DNA of 64,000 nucleotides from assembly GCF_001941975.2 (NCBI RefSeq), contig NZ_CP146991.1, forward strand, positions 1,117,501-1,181,500. The letters are read 5' to 3'. The position numbers and the translations under genes were made by a program. This stretch comes from Sporomusa sphaeroides DSM 2875 (GTDB taxonomy: Bacteria; Bacillota; Negativicutes; Sporomusales; Sporomusaceae). Every line of letters begins with the position of its first letter. Position 1 is the first letter of the stretch. Shown one piece after another: positions 25,939-34,031 of this stretch. The notes under the pieces were generated by a model that saw only the letters and a list, made by a program, of their open reading frames with translations, made no database searches and was not told the DNA's origin.

Positions 25939-26403
25939 TCACTGGATATGTTTTTTTGGTAATTTGGGGGATATTACCGTCTCGTCAGTTAAGAAGACAG
26001 GGTCCCCTATATTAATATAACCGCCTTTTAAGATGATGCCAAACCGGCCTTCTCTGCTAACTATATAAGGCCTACCCTGCTCTTTGTATTGTTCTTTACC
26101 GACATGTTTAATTTGTATTAAAACTTCATTGCCAATTTGTACGAAACTGTTGGCAGAAAACTGCTCAAGCGGAATCCCGGAAACGGTGATATTTTCAGTA
26201 TAGCCGCCGTTTATTACCTCATCATATTTTTCGGCGGGTACTTTGTTCATAGTCTCTATTGGAAATAAGCTTACTTGCCGATCCCAGTTACCACCATGGG
26301 CATCATTTTCCAACCCCCAATGTTCAATCACCTTTACCCTATTTATGCTATTTTTTTCGATACCTTTGCTTGAGCTTATGTGAATAGATAGAACAGTTCC
26401 CAC
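25939..26403 (-). CDS. MOSC domain protein without the conserved cysteine
   Basis: The 154-residue protein follows the MOSC pattern (a sulfur-carrier domain related to the molybdenum cofactor sulfurase C-terminus): HGGNWDRQVSLFP, GGYTENITVSGI, and a final REGRFGIILKGG. In typical members a GKECH...C segment supplies cysteines. Here the equivalent reads GKEQYKEQG and the whole protein has no cysteine. It may therefore bind a molybdenum or sulfur ligand without forming a persulfide. The start is a GTG with AAAGGAGG. It is downstream of the CDF gene on the same strand. Confidence 0.8.
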   Translation of the reverse strand: MGTVLSIHISSSKGIEKNSINRVKVIEHWGLENDAHGGNWDRQVSLFPIETMNKVPAEKYDEVINGGYTENITVSGIPLEQFSANSFVQIGNEVLIQIKHVGKEQYKEQGRPYIVSREGRFGIILKGGYINIGDPVFLTDETVISPKLPKKHIQ

Positions 26404-26516
26404 TTTAGATACCTCCTTTCGAAAACTTATTATTGAAGTTATTCTAGTCGAAACAGTGCTATTCCTTTTTATAGCAAGCGCTCATATTTGACACCGGCAA
26501 GCAGGATTCGATTCAG

Positions 26517-27434
26517 TCATTGCAGGAGAGAGAAATCGCTGTTAGAAATAAGCGGCGATGCTTTGTTTCCTTCAGGCTCTAAGTGAATCATTACATCGCA
26601 GGTACCCCAATGATGTCTGATGGCTGCTTCAATTTGATCGCAGATGGCATGAGCCTCATCCAACGGCATGTGCTTATCTAAGATGAGATGCATGTCGATT
26701 AGGCGATAACTTCCCGAATATCTGGTGCGTAGCTGGCTCAGGGATATTACTTGATCATGCTGGTTAATGATCTGAGAAATTAGTTGTTCTTCTTCTTTAG
26801 GCAGACTGATGTCGGTTAGTTCCGCGATATTTTTTTTGATCATTGTGTAGCCTGTTTTCAAAATGATTATGGCCACCACCATGGCAATCACCGGATCGAT
26901 CCATGTCCAACCGGTGATGTAAAGCCAGAATAAGCCGACCAATATGCCGCCGGATGTCCACATATCGGTTTGCAAATGGAGTGCGTCGGCTTCTAGGGCT
27001 GGGGAATTAGTTTGTTTAGCGACTGTCAGCATTTTATGAGAAACAAAATAGTTGACTATGACAGAAATGATCATGACGATCATTCCGTATGCCAGAAACG
27101 CGGGCGAATGGGTGTGAATATAGTTTTCATAGGCTTCATATATAATCCAGAAAGCCGCTGCGACAATGAGCAATGCTTCTATGGTGCCAGATACATTTTC
27201 GAATTTGCCGTGACCGTAGTGGTGATTGTCATCGGGAGAGGCAGCAGCCTTTCGTATGGCGTAATAAGCGATCAGGGTTGCCAGCAAATCGACGGCCGAA
27301 TGAATGGCCTCGGAAATGATACTGATGGTGCCGGTAAACATGCCGACAAGTAGCTTTAATATTAACAGCAGAGAAGTGGCGATGATTGAGAGTTTAGCCG
27401 TATTCTGTTTTAAGGAGTTCATGCTTTCGGTCAT
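26517..27434 (-). CDS. Cation diffusion facilitator family metal exporter
   Basis: The 305-residue protein has six membrane segments. It has the HxxxD-type metal site in SEAIHSAVDLLA and the HYGHGKFE motif of CDF proteins, and a cytoplasmic C-terminal domain ending with DVMIHLEPEG. It exports Zn, Fe, Co or Mn in exchange for protons. A perfect GAAGGAGG RBS precedes the ATG. The upstream region holds a 26-bp perfect palindrome, a probable operator. Confidence 0.9.
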   Translation of the reverse strand: MTESMNSLKQNTAKLSIIATSLLLILKLLVGMFTGTISIISEAIHSAVDLLATLIAYYAIRKAAASPDDNHHYGHGKFENVSGTIEALLIVAAAFWIIYEAYENYIHTHSPAFLAYGMIVMIISVIVNYFVSHKMLTVAKQTNSPALEADALHLQTDMWTSGGILVGLFWLYITGWTWIDPVIAMVVAIIILKTGYTMIKKNIAELTDISLPKEEEQLISQIINQHDQVISLSQLRTRYSGSYRLIDMHLILDKHMPLDEAHAICDQIEAAIRHHWGTCDVMIHLEPEGNKASPLISNSDFSLLQ

Positions 27435-27530
27435 AAGGAGACCTCCTTCGTAAACGTTATAATAGGTAAAACAAGGGCAGTACGTTATGCCAAAGGGGAC
27501 TTACTACGGAAAGCGTGGGATTCTTGTGAG

Positions 27531-27556
27531 ATATTATGAAATATATTTCATAATAT
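27531..27556. promoter_or_regulatory. 26-bp perfect palindrome (TGAAMTATRTTTCA site 2)
   Basis: The 26 bases are identical to their reverse complement and centre on TGAAATATATTTCA (27537-27550). It lies about 100 bases upstream of the CDF gene. It is likely bound by a dimeric repressor. Confidence 0.65.
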
Positions 27557-27705
27557 AATCAAAAAAAATTTATATTTCGTTACGACGAACAGTAGTAGCT
27601 TGAGTATCCAGGTCAAATAAAATGGCGCAAGCCAGTTTGACAACGATAGGCAATGAGAAAATTACCGCCAACTGCTACCTAGCGTGTATGGTTCTTTGCT
27701 ATGTT

Positions 27706-27735
27706 TTGAACTATGTTTCATAATAAATATATAAT
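27706..27735 (+). promoter_or_regulatory. Promoter overlapped by dyad site 3
   Basis: TTGAAC (27706-27711), an 18-base spacer and TATAAT (27730-27735) form a promoter. The dyad TGAACTATGTTTCA at 27707-27720 covers the -35 and part of the spacer, a classic repressor position. Confidence 0.55.
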
Positions 27736-27819
27736 ACTCAATGGAGAATGTCAAGAAATGAAATAAGATTTAAAGAACACTATATGGAATAACCGGCTGC
27801 AATGAGTTTGCGGCAGGCC

Positions 27820-27848
27820 TTGACAATGGAAACAGATGATACTACGAT
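27820..27848 (+). promoter_or_regulatory. Promoter proximal to the ThiF-like gene
   Basis: TTGACA at 27820-27825, a 17-base spacer and TACGAT at 27843-27848 lie about 70 bases before the GTG start at 27920. Confidence 0.6.
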
Positions 27849-27919
27849 AAATACAAACAGGAATTAGATGGAATATCGTAATAACTTATCTTAATAAGAT
27901 ATATGAGGAGGTAACCTGG

Positions 27920-29344
27920 GTGATTCTGGCCAAGGAACAGATAAATAGATATTTACGGCATATTATCATGCCTGAAATTAGTGGTCCGGGACAGAAAAAA
28001 CTTTTAGAGTCGTCGGTTTTTATCTATGGAGAAAGTGTAAGCGCCGCAGCGCCGGCGATATATTACCTGGCTGCATCCGGTATCGGTTCCATACACTGTC
28101 AGTTCGCCGATACAGCAGGCTTTGACAAGCTTGCTGCCTGTATTCGTGACTTAAACGGCGATGTCTCAATCAGTTTGGCAGACGGACAGGATAGCGGTTT
28201 GCGAATTTTTCTGGGTGGACCGGAGTTTATCAAAAAATCCAAGTTGGCTTTTGCACACTTTCTTCCTGCCGTAGTGGCTCTTTATTACGGTTGGCTGGGC
28301 GGTATCCAGGTGTTTAAAGCCGAGGATGATCTGGATGTATTCCTGGCAAAACTGCCTGATTTACAACCAGCCGCAGCTGCCGCTGCTGATACAAAGATAA
28401 CTGCCGAAGTCTTTTCAACCTGCTTCCTGGGGGCGTTGTGTGCTATGGAGGCAATTAAACTGATCCTGGATATTGGCGAAACCGCAGGTGATTTCTTATA
28501 TTGCAATCTTTTCTCCATGGAGTTTTCTAAGGTTGGCCAGGCAGAACTGGAACAGACCCTGGCCGGGTTAGCTTCGGTACAAGCAACCACCGCCCTGAAT
28601 TTTGACCTGACCGACAGTAAAGTGCTGATTGTCGGAACCGGCGGACTGGGATCACCTGCCGCTTATGCACTGGCATCAGCCGGTGTTGGCACAATCGGTC
28701 TGGTAGATTATGATGCGGTTGAAATCAGCAACCTTAACCGTCAAATTCTTCATTCCGGGTCAAGAATCGGGATGCCGAAGGTGGAATCGGCGGCCCTGTT
28801 TTTACATGACATAAACCCGCAACTTAGTATTGATACATATCATACAGCTCTGAGCAAAGAAAATATTTATAGTATCCTTGAAAATTATGATCTTGTTATT
28901 GCGGCAGTTGACAATTTTCCTGACCGCTTTCTGCTGAATGATGCCTGCTTTTTCACGAAAAAGCCAATGCTCGATGCCGGTGTACTTAGATTTGATGGCA
29001 CCTGTATGAGTATTATAACACCCCAAAGCCACTGCTATCGCTGTACGCTGCCGGACATTCCTTCCGGCGGCAGTACGCCGACATGCGCTGAATCCGGGGT
29101 GCTTGGCCCGTTGCCGGGAATCATGGGCTTTCTCCAAGCAGCCGAAGCCGTTAAATTATTATCCGGTCAGGGGAATACCTTACACGATAGAGTATTATTC
29201 CTGGATGGAATGTTTTCTCATTTTGGCACCATACAGTTGCGCAAGCAGAGCGGTTGCCGGCTATGCGGTACAAATCCTGCAATCCACGAACTCCAGGAAT
29301 ATAAATTCGTATGTTCTGATGAGGAGGATACTCACCAGGAGTAA
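27920..29344 (+). CDS. Double E1-like (ThiF/MoeB) protein: inactive N-half, active C-half
   Basis: The 474-residue protein contains two ThiF/MoeB folds in tandem. Residues 1-~210 start like MoeB (RYLRHIIMPEISGPGQKKLL) and end with an ALCAMEAIKLIL helix. The ATP loop there is GESVSA instead of GxGGLG, so it cannot bind ATP normally. Residues ~228-474 are a complete adenylating domain: GTGGLGSP at 239-246, the NLNRQ arginine, zinc pairs CYRC and CRLC, and a cysteine in PTCAESGVLG. The layout recalls the pseudo-symmetric halves of ubiquitin E1. Typical MoeB/ThiF activates the C-terminus of MoaD or ThiS for sulfur transfer. No such carrier is visible in the window. GAGGAGG precedes the GTG. Confidence 0.85.
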   Translation: MILAKEQINRYLRHIIMPEISGPGQKKLLESSVFIYGESVSAAAPAIYYLAASGIGSIHCQFADTAGFDKLAACIRDLNGDVSISLADGQDSGLRIFLGGPEFIKKSKLAFAHFLPAVVALYYGWLGGIQVFKAEDDLDVFLAKLPDLQPAAAAAADTKITAEVFSTCFLGALCAMEAIKLILDIGETAGDFLYCNLFSMEFSKVGQAELEQTLAGLASVQATTALNFDLTDSKVLIVGTGGLGSPAAYALASAGVGTIGLVDYDAVEISNLNRQILHSGSRIGMPKVESAALFLHDINPQLSIDTYHTALSKENIYSILENYDLVIAAVDNFPDRFLLNDACFFTKKPMLDAGVLRFDGTCMSIITPQSHCYRCTLPDIPSGGSTPTCAESGVLGPLPGIMGFLQAAEAVKLLSGQGNTLHDRVLFLDGMFSHFGTIQLRKQSGCRLCGTNPAIHELQEYKFVCSDEEDTHQE

Positions 29345-29388
29345 CCGCATAGTAGCCTGAGACTAATTTAATAAGGTGAATAGTTATG

Positions 29389-29453
29389 CGAAGTTGACCA
29401 GAAATACTGGAGGCTTGGTGCTACCCCTGTCAGGGGTAGCGCCAAGCCTTTTC
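29389..29453 (+). promoter_or_regulatory. Attenuator leader G upstream of the FtsX-type ABC exporter
   Basis: TTGA (29394-29397), a CCAG-AAATA-CTGG hairpin (29398-29410) and AGG (29411-29413) lead into a terminator stem (29411-29449) with TTTT. AAG before the TTGA can pair with CTT after AGG. The variant first base (TTGA) defines the Y in the consensus. It lies between the ThiF-like gene and the exporter, so it may be an internal attenuator. Confidence 0.65.
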
Positions 29454-29549
29454 ATTATCCTGACAGAAAGCATGCCTTTGGCCAAAGGCTCGGCGCAAGT
29501 CGTGTTTTCTTTACCCTTAGGCATGTTGAAAAAGAAGGGAGATAGGAGT

Positions 29550-30749
29550 ATGACATTTCTTATCTGGAGAAGCCTGCTGCACCGACGGCTGCAGAGTATC
29601 GCCATGATTGTTTCGATTGCTGTTGGCGCAGCCATCATTTTTAGCGTTGCCGCCATGTATAAAGGGGTGGCAGCAGGCATGGCGCTTTCCCGGCAGCGTA
29701 TGGGAGCCGATATTGTTATTGTGCCGTATGGGGTGACGTTAGAGCCCAGCCTGCTCTTATTTGGCGGGGCGACGGCCAATTCCTATATGCCGGAAGGATA
29801 TGTGGACAGCGTACGCGCCGTCCCGGGTGTTCGTACAGCTACACCGCAGTTCTATACTCATTCTCTAACGGCAGATTGTCATGATATTGGCAGCCAGAAC
29901 CGGATGATTGGGTATGATGCGGCCAGTGACTGGATTATTGCTCCATGGCTGAAGAAGGTTCATAAAGATGAGCTTAAGGATGATGAGGTCATTTTAGGAG
30001 CCAAAGTACCTACCTGGACACAGGGAAAAATATCGATTTTAGATCAGTGGTACAATATTGTCGCCGTGGCGGAAGAAACCGGGACAACGCTTGACTATTC
30101 CCTGTTGGTCAGTATGAATGAGGCCAGACGGGTGGTTGCCAAAGATAAATCGTTGCGGGGAATATGGGAGAAACAAGGCCCCCCGGCTGAACTTATTTCG
30201 ACTATTTTAGTGCAGGTGGATGAGGGGGCAGATATGAATGAAGTGGTAACCGCTATCCAAAGTGCCGGACTCATGAAACCAATTGTGGCGGCAGAAGTGA
30301 AAAAACGTATTGCCGATCAGTTTACGGTATTTTTGCTTTTAATTGGCATTGTCGGTATCCTGGCAGTACTAACCTCTTTGCTGCAGCTTTTTTCCCGGTT
30401 TTATACACTGACCTGGGAACGGCAGGCAGAGTGGGGGCTGTATCTGGCTTTTGGTGCCTCAGGGCGGGATATTGGTGCCGTGATTGTTGGCGAAGCGGCC
30501 ACGGTAGCCATAACAGGAGCGGCTGCCGGCCTGCTATTGGGGGGCGGCTTGTATCAAGGCAGCTTGACGTTACTGGAAGCCTACCAATCGTTTCCCTTTG
30601 TACCGCCATCCTGGACATTTATTGGTGTTCTGGCTATTGGTATTACCATACTGTTCACCGGACTGGGTGCTCTGGCCGCCTGGCTGCCGGCCTATCGGGG
30701 CAGCCGTATTGATCCCAGTGTTATTATGACCAGAGGAGAATTTGATTAA
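29550..30749 (+). CDS. ABC transporter permease, FtsX/MacB type
   Basis: The 400-residue protein has an N-terminal membrane helix, a periplasmic MacB-like domain of about 200 residues, and three further helices (FLLLIGIVGILAVLTSLLQ and two near the end), as in FtsX/LolC/MacB permeases. It works with the ATPase that follows 18 bp later. The frame is open from 29376, but ATAGGAG before the ATG at 29550 and the leader terminator at 29411-29449 decide the start. The substrate is unknown; the family exports peptides, lipoproteins or drugs. Confidence 0.85.
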   Translation: MTFLIWRSLLHRRLQSIAMIVSIAVGAAIIFSVAAMYKGVAAGMALSRQRMGADIVIVPYGVTLEPSLLLFGGATANSYMPEGYVDSVRAVPGVRTATPQFYTHSLTADCHDIGSQNRMIGYDAASDWIIAPWLKKVHKDELKDDEVILGAKVPTWTQGKISILDQWYNIVAVAEETGTTLDYSLLVSMNEARRVVAKDKSLRGIWEKQGPPAELISTILVQVDEGADMNEVVTAIQSAGLMKPIVAAEVKKRIADQFTVFLLLIGIVGILAVLTSLLQLFSRFYTLTWERQAEWGLYLAFGASGRDIGAVIVGEAATVAITGAAAGLLLGGGLYQGSLTLLEAYQSFPFVPPSWTFIGVLAIGITILFTGLGALAAWLPAYRGSRIDPSVIMTRGEFD

Positions 30750-30767
30750 GGAGAAAGAAGGGGAAAT

Positions 30768-31436
30768 ATGGAGAATCTGCTGGAAATGCGGGACATTGGC
30801 AAAAGTTACGGCGAGGATATCATTTTATCAGGGCTTTCCTTTACGCTGGCAAGGGGAATGGCGATAGCCATTATCGGACACTCTGGCGGCGGTAAGACTA
30901 CACTATTATCGATAATGGGACTGCTGCAAAAGGCGACTTCCGGACAGGTACGGATAGACGGTCTGGATATTGCCGGTTTATCTTCTGCCATGTTGGCTAA
31001 ACTGCGCGGTCAATATATCAGTTTTGTCTTTCAACGAGCCCGGTTAATTAATTCGCTGACTGCGTTGGAAAATGTCATCGCACCGGCCTGGTTTATTCGC
31101 CGCGGGGAAAATCTGGAACAGCAGGCACAGGCTTTGCTGGCGCATTTCGGTTTGTCCCACCGCCTGCATCATAAGCCGCAGGAACTGAGTCTTGGTCAAT
31201 TGAGACGGATTTCGCTGGCCAGGGCATTACTGCTTAAACCGCCAATCTTATTGGCCGATGAACCGACAAATGATCTGGATCCGGCGTTGGCCGGAGAAGT
31301 TGCTGCCTGCCTGCTTGCTGCGCGCCAGGCGGGCAGTGGTGTAGTTATTGTCACCCATGACGTGGGGTTGGCGGCACAAGCGGATCAAACTTTCCGTCTG
31401 GCAGACGGGGCATTGCATTCTGTTGCCTGCCAGTAA
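30768..31436 (+). CDS. ABC transporter ATPase, LolD/MacB type
   Basis: The 222-residue protein has Walker A GHSGGGKTT, Q-loop FVFQRARLINSLTALENV, signature LSLGQLRRISLARALLL (LSLGQ, a variant of LSGGQ), and Walker B ILLADEPTNDLD with VTHD. It drives the FtsX-type permease. The operon ends at the terminator at 31469. Confidence 0.88.
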   Translation: MENLLEMRDIGKSYGEDIILSGLSFTLARGMAIAIIGHSGGGKTTLLSIMGLLQKATSGQVRIDGLDIAGLSSAMLAKLRGQYISFVFQRARLINSLTALENVIAPAWFIRRGENLEQQAQALLAHFGLSHRLHHKPQELSLGQLRRISLARALLLKPPILLADEPTNDLDPALAGEVAACLLAARQAGSGVVIVTHDVGLAAQADQTFRLADGALHSVACQ

Positions 31437-31468
31437 ACTAGTTTGAGCGTATAACGGCAGAAGCAAAG

Positions 31469-31506
31469 GAGAGCTTGCCTTATCAAGTCTTAAGGCAAGC
31501 TCTCCC
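31469..31506. terminator. Intrinsic terminator
   Basis: GGAGAGCTTGCCTTA pairs with TAAGGCAAGCTCTCC around a short loop, between convergent genes. The T-run is poor on the plus strand. Confidence 0.7.
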
Positions 31507-31546
31507 TAATAGTAATCAATGAGTCCAGGCAAAATCCCCGTATCTT

Positions 31547-32329
31547 TCAGACCTGCAGAACCGAGTCTGCTTTCAGCCATCTGCTTACCTGGGATGTAAG
31601 CTCGGCGTGTTTGCCTGTAAACACGTGGTCTGCCTGCATACGGATCAATTCTTTTTTGCCCCTGTAGCCATCATACAAAATTTCCGACCCTGACGGTGGC
31701 ACAACAATGTCCTGGCTGCCATGAATAAGCAACAGTGGTGAACGGTGATGCCGGGTTCGGGCCAAAGGATCATAGCGATTTTCCAGTAAGTCGTTGACAA
31801 AGTTGGGCGTGAGGCTGAACCCCTTACCTAAAAAGTTCGATACTGTCTCGCCTTGTAGGGAACGCTGCCACAGGTCAGGCCCTAATATAATGTTCCGGAA
31901 ATTTTCAATCGGTTGAGTTACCGGAGCCAAAGCCACCCGCCCGGCAATGGCCTGATCTTCATGACTCAGTACAATAAGGCCGCCCAGACTATGTCCCAGT
32001 AAATAGATGGGTAAGCCATCAAACTCCGGCAGGTTTTTGACCCATTCAATCACATTGCGTAAATCGGCCTGCCAGTTTTTGATGGTGGTGTCGACGGCAA
32101 ATTCACCATCGCTTTCACCTGAACCGGTAAAATCAAAACGAACGGCGATGAACCCTGCAGCTTCAATAGCATTGGCTACATGGAGCATTAGCTGATTTGC
32201 CCCGATTTTTTCGCTGGTGAAGCCATGGCAGCAGATAACGATCGGTGTCTGGGTCACAGTGAAGCTGTTGACGTGAATCATAGCAGATAATTTGCGGCCT
32301 TGACTGAGAATCCATTCATGTTGTTTCAT
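31547..32329 (-). CDS. Alpha/beta hydrolase (S33/BAAT-like esterase)
   Basis: The 260-residue protein has the oxyanion motif CCHGFTSEK, the nucleophile elbow GHSLGG (about residue 113), an acid in GSQDIVVPP and a late catalytic His in ADHVFTG. This matches the serine hydrolase family that includes acyl-CoA thioesterase and dienelactone hydrolase-like proteins. No signal peptide is seen. The substrate is unknown. It is downstream of the PatB-like gene, with a terminator in between. Confidence 0.85.
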   Translation of the reverse strand: MKQHEWILSQGRKLSAMIHVNSFTVTQTPIVICCHGFTSEKIGANQLMLHVANAIEAAGFIAVRFDFTGSGESDGEFAVDTTIKNWQADLRNVIEWVKNLPEFDGLPIYLLGHSLGGLIVLSHEDQAIAGRVALAPVTQPIENFRNIILGPDLWQRSLQGETVSNFLGKGFSLTPNFVNDLLENRYDPLARTRHHRSPLLLIHGSQDIVVPPSGSEILYDGYRGKKELIRMQADHVFTGKHAELTSQVSRWLKADSVLQV

Positions 32330-32354
32330 GGTACTATCCCTCCCTAACTAAGAT

Positions 32355-32391
32355 AAGGCTCAAAAGCGACCTAAGTCATTTTTGAGCCTTT
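32355..32391 (-). terminator. Intrinsic terminator after the PatB-like gene
   Basis: AAGGCTCAAAA and TTTTGAGCCTT pair across a 13-15 base loop, with T/A runs on both sides. It lies 46 bases after the aminotransferase stop on the minus strand. Confidence 0.75.
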
Positions 32392-32436
32392 AGTTTTTCT
32401 AATCAGCTTTACATATTATATTATCCGGTTTTTTGG

Positions 32437-33609
32437 TTAGCCCAACTGATTGACGGCCTGGGCGATTCGGTTAAGTCCTTCTGCCAACACCGGACGCGGG
32501 CAGCCAAAGTTTAGGCGCATAAAGCCGCTGCCTTGCCGGCCGAAAGTCGCACCGTCATTTAGTCCCACTTTGGCGTTGCTGGCAAAGAATTTTGCCAGCT
32601 CTTGCTGTGGGAGATTGAGGTTGCGGCAATCAAGCCAGGCTAAATAGGTGCCTTGCGGTTTACTGACCTTAATTGCCGGAATGTTGCCGGTAATAAACTC
32701 TGTCAGATACTCGGTGTTGCCTTCAAGGTAGACTAACAGCTCATCAAGCCACGGACCGCCATGGCGGTAAGCGGCTTCCAGCGCGGTGATGCCGAATACG
32801 TTGCTTTTGCTTATGCCTAGCTGCTGGAGAACTTGTGAAAATTGCCGGCGTAATTTGCTATCCGGAATTATGGCAATCGAGGTATACAGGCCGGCGGTGT
32901 TAAAGGTCTTGCTGGGAGCGGTAAGGGTAATGATTTTGTCTTCATTGCCGGTTTGCAGGGAGGCCAGCGGTATATACTGATGGCCGCTATATACGAGATC
33001 ACCGTGGATTTCATCTGCCACAATTAATACGTTATTTTCCAGACAGATATTTATCAACTGGGTTAGTTCTGACTGCGACCAAACCCGGCCAACAGGATTG
33101 TGCGGACTGCACAGGATTAGCATTTTAGCTTCCTTGGCTTTGGCGGCTAAGTCCGCAAAGTCCATGCGGTATTCGCCGTCTTCATAGACTAAAGGGTTTT
33201 CCAGCACGGTGCGGCCCTGACTTTCCACACAGGAGAAAAAGGGCGGATACACAGGCGGTTGGATGATAACCTTATCATTGGGATTGGTGAATGTTTGTAC
33301 CGCCAGTGTTATGGCCGTTACTACGCCGGGGGTACTTAGCATCCAATCGGGATTGGCTTGCCAGTTATGACGATTCTCCAGCCAGGCAGTTACGGCATCA
33401 TAGGCATAGGAATGGGGCGAAGGATAACCAAAAATGCCATGCTCAACGCGGGCAGCTAATGCCTCCGTTACCGCTGGCGGCGCAGCAAAATCCATATCGG
33501 CAACCCAAAAGGGGAGCACATCTTTTGAACCAAACAGTGTGGCAGCGTCATCCCACTTGGTACTGCCGCTGTTTTGACGCGCAATTACAGTATCAAATCG
33601 AGTAGTCAT
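32437..33609 (-). CDS. PatB/MalY-type PLP enzyme, probable cystathionine beta-lyase (C-S lyase)
   Basis: The ~390-residue protein is a class I/II aminotransferase fold of the MalY/PatB branch: FWVADMDFAAPPAVTEAL near the start, CSPHNPVGRVW, VADEIHGDLVYSGH, and the PLP lysine in LTAPSKTFNTAGL. PatB enzymes split C-S bonds of cystathionine or cysteine conjugates to give a thiol or sulfide, pyruvate and ammonia. The ATG at 33609 is favoured over the GTG at 33618 by the spacing to AAGGGTG. The upstream leader F is nearly identical in its core to the one before cysK, which supports a sulfur role. Confidence 0.88.
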   Translation of the reverse strand: MTTRFDTVIARQNSGSTKWDDAATLFGSKDVLPFWVADMDFAAPPAVTEALAARVEHGIFGYPSPHSYAYDAVTAWLENRHNWQANPDWMLSTPGVVTAITLAVQTFTNPNDKVIIQPPVYPPFFSCVESQGRTVLENPLVYEDGEYRMDFADLAAKAKEAKMLILCSPHNPVGRVWSQSELTQLINICLENNVLIVADEIHGDLVYSGHQYIPLASLQTGNEDKIITLTAPSKTFNTAGLYTSIAIIPDSKLRRQFSQVLQQLGISKSNVFGITALEAAYRHGGPWLDELLVYLEGNTEYLTEFITGNIPAIKVSKPQGTYLAWLDCRNLNLPQQELAKFFASNAKVGLNDGATFGRQGSGFMRLNFGCPRPVLAEGLNRIAQAVNQLG

Positions 33610-33682
33610 AGTAATCACCCTTATTCATAGAATATAAGCTATTAGTTAAGAAATACCGGTTATGAAGCAGGATCAGGGTATG

Positions 33683-33747
33683 CAAAAAAGGCTAAAGTAC
33701 GTCCGGGACAGACAATACTTTAGCCTTCAGTCTCTCTGATCAGCTAG
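33683..33747 (-). promoter_or_regulatory. Attenuator leader F upstream of the PatB-like gene
   Basis: On the minus strand: CTGA (plus 33740-33743), hairpin TCAG-AGAGA-CTGA (plus 33727-33739) and AGG (plus 33724-33726). A terminator stem reaches plus 33689 with a T-run to 33684. TAG before CU pairs with CTA after GG. The core differs from leader D at one loop base. A TTGACA on the same strand (plus 33796-33801) may be the -35. Confidence 0.75.
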
Positions 33748-33843
33748 ATGGAAGTAAATAATATATAAATATAGGCTACCATTAGTGCGGGGAATTGTCA
33801 AGAATTTGAGAGAAAAACTCATGAAAAATTCCACAAAAAAACC

Positions 33844-33872
33844 TTGTATTTTTGGCAAGTGGTCAGTATAAT
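33844..33872 (+). promoter_or_regulatory. Promoter of nifH-nifB
   Basis: TTGTAT (33844-33849), a 17-base spacer and TATAAT (33867-33872) precede leader C. The -10 is perfect and the -35 is weak. Confidence 0.65.
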
Positions 33873-33902
33873 AAATTACAAGTTAATAAAAAAATACAAA
33901 TG

Positions 33903-33971
33903 AGACTGATTGGTGGATCAACCAAAGGTCAGGATAACAGTTCTGCAGGACTGTCATTCTGGCCTTTTTTT
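33903..33971 (+). promoter_or_regulatory. Attenuator leader C upstream of nifH
   Basis: CTGA (33906-33909), hairpin TTGGT-GGATCA-ACCAA (33910-33925) and AGG (33926-33928) enter a terminator stem (33925-33966) followed by seven T. GA before CU pairs with TC after AGG. The 16-bp terminator has one mismatch. Confidence 0.78.
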
Positions 33972-34031
33972 GTTCTAAAAGAAAAAAATTCTTAAAAACA
34001 GGATTCTCTAACAAGCTGGGAGGGGTAACAC

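Larger units (their letters stand above)
27435..27919. other. Divergent control region between the CDF and ThiF-like genes
   Basis: This 485-base gap contains no credible gene. It holds two copies of the TGAAMTATRTTTCA dyad and two promoter candidates toward the ThiF-like gene, listed separately. It also holds a short CTGC/GCAG hairpin at 27796-27817. The rest is A/T-rich without recognisable structure. Confidence 0.6.

Noticed and set aside
29376-29549. N-terminal extension of the FtsX-type permease
   Set aside because: The open frame crosses the leader terminator at 29411-29449, and a proper RBS precedes the ATG at 29550.
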